64,000 bases of DNA from Buttiauxella selenatireducens (GCF_031432975.1 NZ_CP133838.1:2232001-2296000); one strand, 5' to 3'. Counted from the first letter of the stretch, positions 54,554-64,000 are shown. Numbers and translations are program-made. The notes: a model not told the origin generated them from the sequence alone.

Positions 54554-55212
54554 TATACTTTTGATTCGGGTTCTTCAGGCAGCGGGAGCGGCCATCCACC
54601 TAACCGTTTCCAGCGATTCACAATCTCGCAGAACAGTTGTGCGGTTTGTTCAGTGTCATAAAGTGCGGAGTGCGCCTGGCTGCTGTCAAATGGCATGCCA
54701 GCGGCAATACACGCTTTAGCCAGTACTGTCTGGCCTAATGCCAGCCCGCTCAATGCGGCTGTGTCGAAAGTGACGAATGGATGGAACGGGTTACGTTTTA
54801 ATGAAGCACGTTCTGCCGCCGCCATCATAAAGCTGTGATCGAATGTCGCGTTATGGGCAACCATGATTGCGCGGTTGCATCCGCTGTCTTTAATGCCTTT
54901 GCGCACCATTTTAAAAATCGCATGCAGCGCATCATATTCACTAACGGCCCCACGCAACGGGTTATGCGGGTCGATGCCATTAAAGGCCAGCGCTTCAGGC
55001 TGAAGAATTGCACCTTCAAAAGGTTCGACATGGAAATGCAGGGTTTCATCAGGCGATAACCAGCCATCTTGATCCATCTTTAAAGTGATGGCAGCGACTT
55101 CCAGTAAAGCATCGGTTTTCGCGTTAAACCCAGCGGTTTCAACGTCAATGACTACCGGATAAAAGCCACGGAAACGGTCACACAGGCCATGCAGTTGCGT
55201 GTTGTCAGACAT
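54553..55212 (-). CDS. rnt: Ribonuclease T
   Basis: RNase T trims the 3' ends of tRNAs and other stable RNAs. The 219-residue protein belongs to the DEDD exonucleases: ExoI is D-V-E-T-A-G-F near residue 22, ExoII is A-H-N-A-T-F-D-H, ExoIII contains H-S-A-L-Y-D-T. The terminator shared with grxD begins at its stop codon. In E. coli it is cotranscribed with lhr, which is missing here. It lies 96 bases after gloA on the same strand. Confidence 0.96.
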   Translation of the reverse strand: MSDNTQLHGLCDRFRGFYPVVIDVETAGFNAKTDALLEVAAITLKMDQDGWLSPDETLHFHVEPFEGAILQPEALAFNGIDPHNPLRGAVSEYDALHAIFKMVRKGIKDSGCNRAIMVAHNATFDHSFMMAAAERASLKRNPFHPFVTFDTAALSGLALGQTVLAKACIAAGMPFDSSQAHSALYDTEQTAQLFCEIVNRWKRLGGWPLPLPEEPESKV

Positions 55213-55308
55213 CAGGATCTCTTAATACGGGGAAAAAGCAGCGCGCATTATGGCAAATTTTGCGAAGGGATGCAGCAGTGGGCGAGATGAACGCCCACTG
55301 ACAGTGTA

Positions 55309-55716
55309 TTAGTTACCCAGACCTTTGCCTGCGTCTTTGTTTTCGATCAGCTCAATTTTATAGCCGTCTGGATCTTCAACGAAAGCGATGACGGTGGAAC
55401 CGCCTTTTACCGGACCCGCTTCGCGGGTGACGTTGCCACCGTTTTTGCGAATACGCTCGCAGGCTTCGGCTGCGTTTTCTACGCTCAGCGCGATGTGACC
55501 GTACGCGTTACCTAAATCGTAGCTATCGGTGCCCCAGTTATAGGTCAGTTCGATAACCGCTTCTTCGGTTTCCGGGCCGTAGCCAACGAACGCGAGAGAG
55601 TATTTATATTCAGGATTTTCACTGGTGCGCAGCAGGGTCATGCCCAGTACGTTAGTGTAGAAATTGATGGAGCGTTGCAGGTCGCCGACGCGCAGCATGG
55701 TGTGAAGTAAGCGCAT
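55309..55716 (-). CDS. gloA: Lactoylglutathione lyase (glyoxalase I)
   Basis: GloA isomerises the glutathione-methylglyoxal hemithioacetal to S-lactoylglutathione using Ni2+. The 135-residue protein starts [12 protein letters not shown] with metal ligand His 5, and Glu ligands appear in V-I-E-L-T-Y-N-W-G and K-I-E-L-I-E. In E. coli gloA is cotranscribed with nemRA; here 343 bases containing two ERIC elements separate it from nemA, which may weaken that coupling. Confidence 0.96.
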   Translation of the reverse strand: MRLLHTMLRVGDLQRSINFYTNVLGMTLLRTSENPEYKYSLAFVGYGPETEEAVIELTYNWGTDSYDLGNAYGHIALSVENAAEACERIRKNGGNVTREAGPVKGGSTVIAFVEDPDGYKIELIENKDAGKGLGN

Positions 55717-55731
55717 AAAATCCTCGTATTC

Positions 55732-55854
55732 TACCCGTCGCCCTTCAAGATGCAGGGGTGTTGGCTGCTCTCGTTCACCCGAATCACTTACTCAAGTAAG
55801 CTCATCGGGATTCACTCAATTGCCGCCTACCTGCATCTCGAATCGCTTGGGTAT
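55732..55854. repeat. ERIC element 1 between nemA and gloA
   Basis: This 123-base copy has the core CACTTACTCAAGTAAGCTC and GGGATTCACTC with outer arms CCCTTCAAGATGCAGG and CCTGCATCTCGAATCGC. It starts 16 bases upstream of the gloA start codon. Confidence 0.9.
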
Positions 55855-55898
55855 AAATGGTTGATTTTTCAAACCGAGTTAAAAAAGGGAAGTAAGTA

Positions 55899-56025
55899 TA
55901 TACCCAAAATAATTGGAGTTGCATCAAGGCGGCAAATTCAAGAGTCCCCAGGAGCTTACTTGAGTAAGTGACTGGGGTGAGTGAATGTAGCCAACGCAGA
56001 GGCAACTTCAAATATGAAGGGTATA
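55899..56025. repeat. ERIC element 2 between nemA and gloA
   Basis: This 127-base copy has the core CCCCAGGAGCTTACTTGAGT and AAGTGACTGGGGTGAG, almost identical to the ERIC consensus. It lies 44 bases from the first copy and in the opposite orientation, just past the nemA stop. Confidence 0.92.
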
Positions 56026-56059
56026 GCGGCGATTACTCGCCGCTATCAATGGACTGTTC

Positions 56060-57157
56060 TTATAATGTCGGGTAATCGGTGTAACCTTCAGCACCACCAC
56101 CATAGAAGTTTTCTGGGCGTTGGGTGTTGAGTTCTGCATTGTGGTGCAGGCGTTCAACCAGATCGGGGTTCGCGATGTAGTCACGACCGAATGCGACAGC
56201 GTCGATTAAACCTTTCTCGATTAACGACTCTGCCTTTTCCGGGGTATAAGCGCCCGCGCCAATGATAACGCCGTTGAAACGCTCACGCACTTTCTGACGG
56301 AATTCATCGGTGTACGGCTTGCCACCGGCCCAGTCAGGCTCGGACATGTGCAGATAGGCAATCCCGCGTTTGTTTAATTCTTCAATCAAATACAGCGCAT
56401 CAGCTTCTTCGTCCGGGCCGTTATCGACATTCTGGAACGAACCGATTGGCGAAACACGAATACCTATGCGATCGGCATTCCACTCTTTGCTCACAGCATC
56501 AACCACTTCCAACACCAGACGCGCGCGGTTTTCACGGTTACCGCCGTATTCATCGGTACGGTGGTTAGACGACGGAGAGAGGAACTGGTGTAGCAAATAG
56601 CCATGTGCGGAGTGCAGCTCGACCATATCAAAACCAGCATCACGCGCATTGCCTACCGCCTGACGGAAATCATTCACGATGCCCGGGATTTCACTGAGCT
56701 CAAGTGCACGCGGCATTGAGGTGTCGACGCGGATTGCATGTCCATTTTCATCACGCAGTGAGGTGCGCGTACCGGCAGAAATTGCTGATGGCGCAACAGG
56801 CGCCTGCTGGCCTGGCTGAATGCTGGAGTGAGAGATACGACCGGTATGCCACAGTTGCACGGCAATGCGACCATCAGCCGCGTGAACGCCAGCCGTGATT
56901 TTCTTCCATGCCGCAATTTGTTCATCGCTGTGCAGGCCTGGGGCACCTTCATAGCCTTTAGCTTGCGCTGAGATCTGCGTTGCTTCGCTGATGATAAGGC
57001 CGGAGCTTGCGCGTTGACGATAATACTCACCCATCAACGGGGTAGGGATATCCCCTGGCACAATGCTACGCAGACGCGTTAACGGCGCCATAAAAATACG
57101 GTTTGGAGTGGTAATGGCACCGACTTTCAGTGGGGTAAACAATTTATCTGCTGACAT
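56060..57157 (-). CDS. nemA: N-ethylmaleimide reductase
   Basis: NemA is an FMN-dependent old yellow enzyme that reduces electrophilic alkenes, nitroaromatics and related toxic compounds. The 365-residue length equals that of E. coli NemA. Visible markers are L-F-T-P-L-K-V-G at the start, A-P-L-T-R-L-R, the FMN/substrate segment [14 protein letters not shown] and R-T-D-E-Y-G-G. It follows nemR, with an inverted repeat typical of NemR sites at 57173-57187 just before its start. Confidence 0.95.
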   Translation of the reverse strand: MSADKLFTPLKVGAITTPNRIFMAPLTRLRSIVPGDIPTPLMGEYYRQRASSGLIISEATQISAQAKGYEGAPGLHSDEQIAAWKKITAGVHAADGRIAVQLWHTGRISHSSIQPGQQAPVAPSAISAGTRTSLRDENGHAIRVDTSMPRALELSEIPGIVNDFRQAVGNARDAGFDMVELHSAHGYLLHQFLSPSSNHRTDEYGGNRENRARLVLEVVDAVSKEWNADRIGIRVSPIGSFQNVDNGPDEEADALYLIEELNKRGIAYLHMSEPDWAGGKPYTDEFRQKVRERFNGVIIGAGAYTPEKAESLIEKGLIDAVAFGRDYIANPDLVERLHHNAELNTQRPENFYGGGAEGYTDYPTL

Positions 57158-57172
57158 ATAAAACGCCTCGAG

Positions 57173-57187
57173 TAGACCGGTCGTCTA
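57173..57187. promoter_or_regulatory. NemR-type site before nemA
   Basis: TAGACCGGTCGTCTA is an inverted repeat (TAGAC-N5-GTCTA) 16 bases upstream of the nemA start codon. It differs by one missing base from the site before nemR and could give nemA separate control. Confidence 0.65.
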
Positions 57188-57211
57188 GTTAGAAATTAAA
57201 TAAAAAGCCTG

Positions 57212-57811
57212 TCAGGAGACAGGCTCCGCTAATAATTGGGTAACGTGGGCGAGGGCGCTTTCAAGCGGCACCGCGCTACGTGAAATCTTCGCCTGAAGGC
57301 TGGCTCCAAGCCACAGGGAGTAAATCACCTGTGCCTGGCTTAACGCAGAATCGGTGAGTTTCAGACTTTTTTCAGCATCACCTTTTGCCAGCGCATCAGC
57401 AAGTTGGGCGACGATTTGTGTGGCACCATTATTGAGTGCGGCACGCATATCTTCCGAAAGGTCACATACTTCTGCCGAAAGTTTGACGGTCAAACAGCTG
57501 ATAAGGCTTCCGTGTTGGGAAAACCAGTTTGCCATTTCCTGGTACCAGGCCAGGAATCTTTCCCGATAAGTCCCGCTGCCTTGCGAAAAATGCTGCTGCA
57601 AACGCAAGTTGTAAGCGGTGTAATACCGCTCCAGCATCGCCACGCCAAACGCTTCTTTGGAGCGAAAGTAGTGGTAGAAAGAGCCTTTTGGTACTTCGGC
57701 GGTAGCTAATAATTCGCTTAATCCCATGCCAGTAAAACCGCGTTGCAGGCAAAGCTGCGTGCCGGTAGCAAGAAGATGTTCGCGAGTGTCATGGTCAGGA
57801 TGTCTGTTCAT
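57212..57811 (-). CDS. nemR: TetR-family electrophile/bleach sensor repressor
   Basis: NemR represses nemRA-gloA and is inactivated by N-ethylmaleimide, glyoxals and hypochlorite through a reactive Cys. The 199-residue protein has an N-terminal TetR HTH (L-S-E-L-L-A-T-A-E-V-P-K-G-S-F-Y-H-Y-F) and the Cys-containing segment L-I-S-C-L-T-V-K near residue 106. It heads the nemRA genes; its operator is 15 bases upstream. Confidence 0.95.
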   Translation of the reverse strand: MNRHPDHDTREHLLATGTQLCLQRGFTGMGLSELLATAEVPKGSFYHYFRSKEAFGVAMLERYYTAYNLRLQQHFSQGSGTYRERFLAWYQEMANWFSQHGSLISCLTVKLSAEVCDLSEDMRAALNNGATQIVAQLADALAKGDAEKSLKLTDSALSQAQVIYSLWLGASLQAKISRSAVPLESALAHVTQLLAEPVS

Positions 57812-57825
57812 GGGACTAAATGTAA

Positions 57826-57841
57826 TAGACCGGTCGGTCTA
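57826..57841. promoter_or_regulatory. NemR operator before nemR
   Basis: TAGACCGGTCGGTCTA is a near-perfect 16-bp palindrome (TAGACC-N4-GGTCTA) 15 bases before the nemR start, as in E. coli autoregulation. Confidence 0.8.
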
Positions 57842-57851
57842 ATGCAAGGGA

Positions 57852-57878
57852 CAGGCGGCGAATTTTTTCTGCCGCCTG
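57852..57878 (-). terminator. Terminator of the eptA-type gene
   Basis: CAGGCGGC (57852-57859) pairs with GCCGCCTG (57871-57878) around an 11-base loop, 5 bases after the stop codon, between the eptA-type gene and the nemR operator. Confidence 0.7.
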
Positions 57879-57882
57879 ATTA

Positions 57883-59520
57883 TCAGGCTTGACGACAAGT
57901 GGCGATAATATCCATATCTGACTGATATTCATACGTTTTAATGTCCATCATGCCGAGTAGCGTTGAGAAAATATTATCCTGAGAGACTTTTTCCGCAGCG
58001 GCTTTTTTCGTCAGACAGTCAGCATTCACTGCAAAGTTCTGTTGGTAATCTTTCGACAACCAGAACAGGAACGGAATGTGTGTTTGCTGTGAAGGTGCCA
58101 GCATGTAAGGCGTGCCATGCAGGTAAATACCGTTTTCACCTAATGATTCACCGTGGTCGGAAAGATACACCAGCGCGGTGTTGAAGCGATCGCCATGCGC
58201 TTTGAGTTCGTCGATGGTGCGGCTGACAATATCATCGGTATACAGAATAGTGTTGTCATAGGTATTGATGAGCGCCTGACGATCGCAATCCTGTATCTGG
58301 TTACTGTCGCAAGTTGGCGTGAATTTACGAAATTTGTCAGGGTAGCGGCGATAGTAAGCTGGGCCGTGGCTGCCCATCAGGTGCAGAACAAAAACGGAAT
58401 CCTGTTGTACGCCATCCAGCACATGGCCAAAGCGGTTCAGCAACGCGTCATCCCAACATGATTGATCTTTGCACAAGGCGCTTATATTCCACTGCGTCAT
58501 ATCAGTATGTGGGATTCGGTTACAGACACCCTTACAACCCCCGTCATTTTCACGCCATAACACGTTGATACCCGCATGCGCGAACACATCCATCAACCCT
58601 TCCTGATGGCGGGCAAGATCAGCATCGTATTGTTTACGCGGCATATTAGAGAACATACAAGGGACAGATACGGCCGTTTCCGTGCCGCACGATGAGGCAT
58701 TAGGGAAATATATAACGTTCTGTTTTTTAAGCTCAGGATTGGTTTCACGGGCGTAACCGTTCAGAGAATAGTTTTCAGCGCGCGAAGCTTCGCCGACCAC
58801 AAACACGACTACGGTCTTCTTTTTCTGTTGGGTAATCAGTGCGCCTTTCCTGGCATCTTCACCAATCTTTATCAATGTCTGGTCACCGGTAAACCAACGC
58901 GCTTTGGTGTAGCTGCTAATCGCACTGATGTAGTTGGCGGGAGTCACCATTTTCACGATGTTTTTGTTGTTACGGAACAGTGAGGCGTAGTCCTTATAAA
59001 ATACGGAAGCCACCAGAATAATGATAAGCAGACCCGCCAAAACACTGACGGTACGCGTCAGGAGGGTGTACCACCAACGTGAGGGTTTGATTTTTATGAT
59101 GGTCATGAACACGGCTGGCACGATACCGGCAAACCCAAGCCACAACAGCAATTGCGGGGTAACCAATGCCACCGCTTCCTGGGAGTCGGTTTCAAAGACA
59201 TTGGTCATCATATTTTTGTCGATAACCGCGCCATAGGTGAACATAAAATAGTTACAGGCCGCGCAGCCAATCACCAATATCACCAGCAGGGGTTTACGTA
59301 ACCACGGCAGGTTAATCAGACTAAAGATAGTCAACCAGGCGCTAAACAAAACGACAGGTACGGAGATGGCGAAAACCCAGCTGTGGAACGAATCTGGAGC
59401 AATGATTTCCCAGGTGCGCTTGATAAAGAGAAAATTAATTAACGTGAAGAAGAATGCGCAGTAAAGATTAAACTTTGAGTCGTTACACTGTAACTTTTCT
59501 AAGGTTTCCATAACAACCAT
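57883..59520 (-). CDS. eptA: Lipid A phosphoethanolamine transferase EptA
   Basis: EptA adds phosphoethanolamine to lipid A at the periplasmic face of the inner membrane. The 545-residue protein (E. coli: 547) has about five N-terminal helices, then the sulfatase-like domain with V-V-G-E-A-S-R-A-E-N, the nucleophile Thr in S-C-G-T-E-T-A-V and the metal ligands in L-S-D-H-G-E-S-L-G-E-N-G. Start choice is open between ATG 59520 and ATG 59511. It is inserted between nemR and ydhL, which are neighbours in E. coli, and no pmrAB genes adjoin it. It is a distant paralogue of the mcr-9-like protein at 32765. Confidence 0.88.
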   Translation of the reverse strand: MVVMETLEKLQCNDSKFNLYCAFFFTLINFLFIKRTWEIIAPDSFHSWVFAISVPVVLFSAWLTIFSLINLPWLRKPLLVILVIGCAACNYFMFTYGAVIDKNMMTNVFETDSQEAVALVTPQLLLWLGFAGIVPAVFMTIIKIKPSRWWYTLLTRTVSVLAGLLIIILVASVFYKDYASLFRNNKNIVKMVTPANYISAISSYTKARWFTGDQTLIKIGEDARKGALITQQKKKTVVVFVVGEASRAENYSLNGYARETNPELKKQNVIYFPNASSCGTETAVSVPCMFSNMPRKQYDADLARHQEGLMDVFAHAGINVLWRENDGGCKGVCNRIPHTDMTQWNISALCKDQSCWDDALLNRFGHVLDGVQQDSVFVLHLMGSHGPAYYRRYPDKFRKFTPTCDSNQIQDCDRQALINTYDNTILYTDDIVSRTIDELKAHGDRFNTALVYLSDHGESLGENGIYLHGTPYMLAPSQQTHIPFLFWLSKDYQQNFAVNADCLTKKAAAEKVSQDNIFSTLLGMMDIKTYEYQSDMDIIATCRQA

Positions 59521-59570
59521 AAGTGCCCATAAATAATGAGCACAGACTAATGAAGGAAGATTAGGTGAAC

Positions 59571-59587
59571 CTTAATTTAATTAAAAC
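59571..59587 (+). promoter_or_regulatory. Degenerate PmrA-box candidate before eptA
   Basis: CTTAAT-TTAAT-TAAAAC has one exact PmrA half-site and a second half shifted by one base (TTAAAA at 59581). It lies about 50 bases upstream of eptA and shares GAACCTTAATTTAA with the perfect box before the mcr-9-like gene. Confidence 0.4.
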
Positions 59588-59695
59588 GATCCTATTTCGT
59601 GTTTCGCGACAAGTGTTAAGAATATTCACCGCACCGCTTGCAACATTTTGGATGTCAGGCTTCAATTGAAATAATGCTGCAAAAAGGGGTTTAGG

Positions 59696-59935
59696 GTGTC
59701 TGAACAGTTAGAGTTTTTCCCGATACAAAGCCCGTGTCGCGGCATCTGCCAGTCAGATGAGCGTGGATTTTGCCGTGGCTGTATGCGAAGCCGTGATGAA
59801 CGTTTTCAGTGGCAGCAGATGAGTGATGTGCAAAAGCAAGATGTGCTGCGCTTATGCCGCCAGCGATTAATGCGCAAATTACGAGCAAACAAATCCGCTT
59901 CACCTGAAGAGCCGCAACAACCCTCACTATTTTAA
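59696..59935 (+). CDS. ydhL: DUF1289 family protein YdhL
   Basis: The 79-residue protein starts at GTG 59696 and has four conserved cysteines (S-P-C-R-G-I-C-Q and G-F-C-R-G-C-M-R) typical of DUF1289, which may bind a metal. The length equals that of E. coli YdhL. Its function is unknown. It is divergent from eptA and followed 57 bases later by ydhF. Confidence 0.9.
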   Translation: MSEQLEFFPIQSPCRGICQSDERGFCRGCMRSRDERFQWQQMSDVQKQDVLRLCRQRLMRKLRANKSASPEEPQQPSLF

Positions 59936-59992
59936 TTCGTTGATGTCGTTATACTCAGATGCAGAATTCGTTTAATACTGAGGATCGGCCTT

Positions 59993-60889
59993 ATGGTACA
60001 GCGCATTACGATTTCCCCGCAGGGACCTGAGTTTTCACGCCTGGTTATGGGTTATTGGCGTTTGATGGAGTGGAATATGTCCCCTCGTCAACTGGCCAGT
60101 TTTATTGAAGAACATGTCGATTTGGGTATCACGACTGCCGACCACGCCGATATTTATGGTGGTTATCAGTGTGAGGCCGCGTTTGGTGAAGCGATGCGCC
60201 TGGTGCCGCATCTGCGCCAGAAAATGGAAATTGTCACCAAGTGTGGGATTGCCACCACTGCCAATCCAGACCATGCGCTGGGGCACTACATTACCGACAA
60301 ATCACACATCATCAGCAGTGCTGAAGCCTCGCTACAAAAACTGGCTACTGATTACCTCGATTTGCTTTTGATTCACCGTCCTGATCCTCTAATGGATGCT
60401 GATGAAGTGGCTGATGCGTTCACCTCGCTGCATCAGAGCGGTAAAGTGCGCCACTTCGGTGTGTCGAACTTCACACCGGCACAATTTACGCTGTTGCAAT
60501 CTCGGTTGCCGTTTACGCTTGCTACCAATCAGGTAGAAATCTCACCGGTGCATCAGCCAACCATTCTTGATGGCACGTTGGATCAATGCCAGCAGCTACG
60601 CATTCATCCGATGGCGTGGTCATGTCTTGGGGGCGGCAGTTTGTTTAATGATGAAGCATTCCAGCCGTTACGTGATGAGTTACGCGCAGTGGCTGATGAA
60701 ATGGGGGCGGAAACGATCGAGCAAGTGGTTTATGCCTGGGTGATGCGCTTGCCTGCAAAACCGCTGCCTATCATTGGCTCCGGTAAAATTGAACGCGTGC
60801 GTTCAGCTATCCACTCTCTCAGCCTTGATATGAGCCGCCAACAGTGGTTCCGCATTCGTAAAGCCGCTCTGGGTTACGACGTGCCATAA
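59993..60889 (+). CDS. ydhF: Aldo/keto reductase family oxidoreductase YdhF
   Basis: The 298-residue TIM-barrel protein of the aldo/keto reductase superfamily has the length of E. coli YdhF. The N-terminal M-G-Y-W-R, the catalytic-Asp region T-A-D-H-A-D-I-Y-G-G-Y, the Lys in V-T-K-C-G-I, and the cofactor-end motif P-I-I-G-S-G-K are seen. H-R-P-D-P-L is the conserved loop. Its substrate is not established. It lies between ydhL and sodC as in E. coli. Confidence 0.93.
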   Translation: MVQRITISPQGPEFSRLVMGYWRLMEWNMSPRQLASFIEEHVDLGITTADHADIYGGYQCEAAFGEAMRLVPHLRQKMEIVTKCGIATTANPDHALGHYITDKSHIISSAEASLQKLATDYLDLLLIHRPDPLMDADEVADAFTSLHQSGKVRHFGVSNFTPAQFTLLQSRLPFTLATNQVEISPVHQPTILDGTLDQCQQLRIHPMAWSCLGGGSLFNDEAFQPLRDELRAVADEMGAETIEQVVYAWVMRLPAKPLPIIGSGKIERVRSAIHSLSLDMSRQQWFRIRKAALGYDVP

Positions 60890-60970
60890 CGCGCAAAAAT
60901 AGTTATCTCCCGGAGCAATCGACTGGTATGGCCTATGCTTAACAGGCTGAAAGTCAATCCGGGAGGTAAT

Positions 60971-61492
60971 ATGAAGCGAATAAGTCTGGCTTTTCTAACA
61001 CTATTTAGCTGTGCGGCAGTTCAGGCTGCGAGCACCGAGGTTCAAATGAATCTCGTCACGCCACAGGGAATTGGTCATTCTCTTGGTACGGTAAAAATCA
61101 CCGAAACCGATAAAGGGCTGGTCTTCGCGCCCGATCTCCGAACACTTCCTCCTGGTGAGCATGGCTTCCATGTTCATGCCAACGGCAGTTGTGAGCCCGC
61201 AATGAAAGAGGGAAAACCTTCGGCCGCTGAAGCCGCAGGAGGACACCTTGATCCCGATAAAACCGGTAAACATATGGGACCGATGGGCGTTGGGCATCTG
61301 GGCGATTTACCCGTGCTGGTGGTCGATAATGACGGTATTGCAACCGAACCCGTGACGGCACCACGCCTGAATACCCTGGATGAAGTCAAAGGCAAGGCGC
61401 TGATGGTGCATGTCGACGGCGATAATATGTCCGATCAACCTAAACCGCTTGGCGGTGGCGGTGCGCGATACGCGTGTGGTGTTATCCAGTAA
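60971..61492 (+). CDS. sodC: Periplasmic superoxide dismutase [Cu-Zn]
   Basis: SodC removes superoxide in the periplasm. The 173-residue protein has a signal peptide (M-K-R-I-S-L-A-F-L-T-L-F, cleavage after V-Q-A) and copper/zinc ligands in G-F-H-V-H-A-N-G-S-C, G-G-H-L-D-P and L-M-V-H-V-D-G-D-N. The disulfide cysteines are in G-S-C-E-P and Y-A-C-G-V. ATG 60971 follows GGGAGGTAAT; the frame opens earlier without conservation. Confidence 0.96.
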   Translation: MKRISLAFLTLFSCAAVQAASTEVQMNLVTPQGIGHSLGTVKITETDKGLVFAPDLRTLPPGEHGFHVHANGSCEPAMKEGKPSAAEAAGGHLDPDKTGKHMGPMGVGHLGDLPVLVVDNDGIATEPVTAPRLNTLDEVKGKALMVHVDGDNMSDQPKPLGGGGARYACGVIQ

Positions 61493-61494
61493 AC

Positions 61495-63516
61495 TCAGCG
61501 GCTGCCTGCTGGTTGTTCGGCAGGCGGCGCTTGTGCCAATTGTGAAAGCGAACAATAGAGTCGCCAGATGATACCGGCAAGTTCACGCGCGGCCGGAGTA
61601 TGATGGTGCGACAGAGAATCCGACATGCGCTGCAATTCCTGCAACGTCCGGGCTAAAGAGTTTTGCTGGACCCCGCGCTCGCTCATGATGTCTCTCAGGG
61701 TATGAATACATACATCGCGTACCTGAGAAAGCGGGTCGGATCGTGTTTCCCAACCGCGTAGTTGCCACACCACATGTGAGCAGTTAAGTAGCACCACGCC
61801 CCAACGCAGCAGCCATCGACGCGCCATCTCATCTTTACTGTTACTTAGCTGGCTAATGTGATGATAAACCAGTGATTCAAACTGGTTCTCAGAATGCAGT
61901 GGCTTACGGCTGAGTTGGTCAACGAAACCGCGGCGCAATGCGCGAATATGACGACGGCTTTTCCGCGAATCTGAACCAGGGCGCAGTACAGAAAATGCTA
62001 CCCAGGAAAGGCCCACGCCGATAACTTTTGCCAGATTGTCGTTCAGGAAGTCGGCGAGGTCATAAACCGGGGGATTCGTCACGGCAACAAACGATCCCAT
62101 GAACACAATCAATTGCCCCCATAAACCGGCAAGCTTAGGTTGTTGTAGTTTAAGTAATTGCATCGTCGCCAACAACGGCAACAAGAAAATCAGGAATTGC
62201 CAGAGATCGGTAATTTGGACCATCAGGCCAAATTTCACCAGGAAGCTGAACATTGAGAGCCACAACAATGTGCGCATCAGGAGTGTGAGTGAATTCAGCG
62301 GTGAAGGTACGGACGAATAGAGCACACAACTGATTGCCGCAAGCGTCAATGCGCCGCTGCCCGAATCCCATTGGGTGCTGATACACCAGGCTCCGGTTAT
62401 GGTTATGACGCAAAATGTACGCAGTGCGCTCCATATGGCTTCAGTACTATCGGTATGACGTGCCAGCGGTGCGGTGACAGGTGGAGTGAGTACTGAAACC
62501 GGAGTGGCATTTTCCAGTTCACGCATCCAACGGCTGCTATTGAGATACAGCCAGCAGAAATAGCGCAAACGATGCCAGAAAGCCTGGTGGCGGTAATCAT
62601 CTTCTGAAGGGGGAGCAATCTGCGAAAGGAGACGTGCAACGGTGTACTTATGAACATCTTCCCGCGCCAACTCTTTGATCAGCGCGTCCATAACAGGCCA
62701 TAAATTTTCAGGCGGATTAGGCCAGTTCATCAACATACGGCGCAGGCTGGAGATAACACTGGTCATGCGTAATTGCTGATGAATGAGATAGTTAAGCAAA
62801 TTGTTCTGACGGCGGAAACGGTAATGGCTCCAGAATGCCTGAATGCGTAACAGGTTCATGGTCAAAATTTGCCCAATCACACCTTCATGCGCGGTACGAA
62901 TCGCATCAGTGGTTTCAGGCTTCCACAACATCGAGGCGTGTTCAAGCAAGCGCGTATGCATATTGCGCAGAGCGGTGAGCAGCGTGGTGCCATCTGACGT
63001 ACTGGGCAGCACCATCATCATGAATGCGCCACACAAAATACCGACGATAACTTCGCAAACACGCGCCTGTGTGATATCCCAAAGTTGCGTGGTATCGACG
63101 GTATTCACCATCGGGAAAGCGATGATCGCGGCGGTATAGCCCGCCAGCATAAAGGCGTACGCCACGTTGTTCTGATAATGACTGGAGCTCCAGGTACAGA
63201 GCGCAAGCCACGACGCCATCGCAAAGGTGAACAACCACGGGTCGTTGAGCGTATTCCCCGCAATGATCAGGGAGGCCATTGCACCTATCAGGCTACCCGC
63301 GACTCGCCCAAGGCTTTTGCTGACCACGCCGCCGACCGTTGGAAAACTGACTACGGCCGCTGAGGTCATTGCCCAGTAAGGTTCATCTAAATTGAGGTAG
63401 TAGGCGATGGTGAGTGCGAGACACATCGCAATAGCATTACGCAGTGCGTAACGCCATTGGCCTGCATTCGCTTTCGCCCAGGGGGTATTTCGCCATGTCA
63501 ACGCGGAGAATTTCAT
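61495..63516 (-). CDS. ydhK: FUSC-family inner-membrane transporter YdhK
   Basis: The 673-residue protein has two sets of membrane helices (N-terminal about 28-170, C-terminal about 370-500) with cytoplasmic regions between and after, the aromatic-acid exporter (AaeB/FUSC) layout. [11 protein letters not shown] and [10 protein letters not shown] are the FUSC start motif. With YdhJ (periplasmic adaptor) and YdhI it forms a putative efflux set; the substrate is unknown. It is convergent with sodC and starts 8 bases after the end of ydhJ. Confidence 0.92.
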   Translation of the reverse strand: MKFSALTWRNTPWAKANAGQWRYALRNAIAMCLALTIAYYLNLDEPYWAMTSAAVVSFPTVGGVVSKSLGRVAGSLIGAMASLIIAGNTLNDPWLFTFAMASWLALCTWSSSHYQNNVAYAFMLAGYTAAIIAFPMVNTVDTTQLWDITQARVCEVIVGILCGAFMMMVLPSTSDGTTLLTALRNMHTRLLEHASMLWKPETTDAIRTAHEGVIGQILTMNLLRIQAFWSHYRFRRQNNLLNYLIHQQLRMTSVISSLRRMLMNWPNPPENLWPVMDALIKELAREDVHKYTVARLLSQIAPPSEDDYRHQAFWHRLRYFCWLYLNSSRWMRELENATPVSVLTPPVTAPLARHTDSTEAIWSALRTFCVITITGAWCISTQWDSGSGALTLAAISCVLYSSVPSPLNSLTLLMRTLLWLSMFSFLVKFGLMVQITDLWQFLIFLLPLLATMQLLKLQQPKLAGLWGQLIVFMGSFVAVTNPPVYDLADFLNDNLAKVIGVGLSWVAFSVLRPGSDSRKSRRHIRALRRGFVDQLSRKPLHSENQFESLVYHHISQLSNSKDEMARRWLLRWGVVLLNCSHVVWQLRGWETRSDPLSQVRDVCIHTLRDIMSERGVQQNSLARTLQELQRMSDSLSHHHTPAARELAGIIWRLYCSLSQLAQAPPAEQPAGSR

Positions 63517-63524
63517 CGGCGAGG

Positions 63525-64000
63525 TCAGTGCTTAATCGTCACAGTGCAGGTGGTGCCGGAAACCAGCGTAATGCCTTGCGGGATTTCATCTAGCTGAATG
63601 CGCACAGGAACACGTTGGGCCAGGCGCACCCACGGCACATTAGGTTTAATGTCCGGTACTAAATCACTATTACTTTCCACGCTTTGATCGTATATCGCGC
63701 GCCCAATACTTTGTACTTTTCCGCTTAATGGAATATGTCCGCTATACAAAACAATCTGCGTAGCATCACCGGGTTGGATATGGCGCAGTTTGGTTTCTTC
63801 AAAATAACCCACAACGTAAAACGAGTGGCTGTCGACGAGGGCAAAAACGGGTTGGCCCACAGTGGCGTAGTTACCGGTTCGCGTGGAGAGGTTCGTTACC
63901 CATCCATCCACCGGTGCGCTGACCGTAGTTTGAGTAATTTGCCATTTCGCCTGTTCAAGCGTAGCTTCGGCCGCTTTTACAGCGGCTTGCTCGGCTTTGA
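63525..64000 (-). CDS. ydhJ: HlyD-family efflux adaptor YdhJ, 5' end outside window
   Basis: The frame is open from the window edge to a stop at 63525, giving the C-terminal 158 residues of a protein of about 285. It contains the end of a coiled coil ([16 protein letters not shown]), the lipoyl half-motif [11 protein letters not shown] and beta-barrel segments with Y-F-E-E-T-K-L and P-G-D-A-T-Q. It should bridge YdhK and an outer-membrane channel. The missing part lies to the right. Confidence 0.92.
   Translation of the reverse strand, partial: KAEQAAVKAAEATLEQAKWQITQTTVSAPVDGWVTNLSTRTGNYATVGQPVFALVDSHSFYVVGYFEETKLRHIQPGDATQIVLYSGHIPLSGKVQSIGRAIYDQSVESNSDLVPDIKPNVPWVRLAQRVPVRIQLDEIPQGITLVSGTTCTVTIKH

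Noticed and set aside
1..64000. CRISPR array
   Set aside because: No regularly spaced short repeats were found; the repeats present are ERIC copies and the tRNA pair.

Overview
The window is chromosomal DNA of a member of the Enterobacteriaceae. The right third has the same gene set as the E. coli 37-min region: two tRNA-Val(GAC), mdtK, ribE, cfa, punC, punR, purR, ynhF, sodB, mepH, grxD, rnt, gloA, nemA, nemR, ydhL, ydhF, sodC, ydhK and ydhJ. ERIC repeats support the family assignment. A chromosomal mcr-9-like phosphoethanolamine transferase and a second eptA-type gene in this backbone point to Buttiauxella or a close relative. The genus is an inference from gene content and remembered sequences, not a database result.

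Layout. 1-3.9 kb: accessory DNA with a 5'-truncated IS110-type transposase and two AT-rich genes of unknown function, one with a HEPN-like R-x4-H motif. 3.9-11.8 kb: a permease-patD operon divergent from glaH-lhgD-gabD-glaR (glutarate, L-2-hydroxyglutarate and GABA catabolism). 11.9-19.1 kb: a hydroxamate-type TonB receptor with a Fur-like site, periplasmic trehalase, and a three-gene envelope cassette that includes a pseudokinase. 19.4-32.4 kb: a polyamine/GABA island with a MocR regulator, puuE, a second SSADH, a second permease, a Cache protein plus GntR/FCD regulator, then an aldehyde dehydrogenase, a SnoaL-like protein, a Tat-exported spermidine dehydrogenase and a frameshifted triheme cytochrome c. 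32.4-36.2 kb: a DUF2164 protein, the mcr-9-like gene with a distal PmrA-type box, a DUF883 protein and a 2H-phosphoesterase-like protein. 36.2-40.2 kb: melR-melA-melB. 40.3-64 kb: backbone, interrupted by a beta-glucoside EIIC/GH1/LacI locus (43-46.7 kb) and by eptA (57.9-59.5 kb).

How the genes could work together. Spermidine dehydrogenase would cleave spermidine in the periplasm to 1,3-diaminopropane and 4-aminobutyraldehyde. PatD-type dehydrogenases would make GABA, PuuE would convert GABA to succinic semialdehyde, and either SSADH would deliver succinate. GlaH and LhgD feed glutarate into the same end point. Two near-identical Uga4/ACT-type permeases probably import the substrates. A palindrome (AACATATTATGTT and a related inverted repeat) lies upstream of the genes on both sides of the GntR/Cache pair and is a candidate common operator. 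The cytochrome partner of spermidine dehydrogenase carries a one-base deletion in a G-run, so this branch may be broken in this strain or the base call may be wrong.
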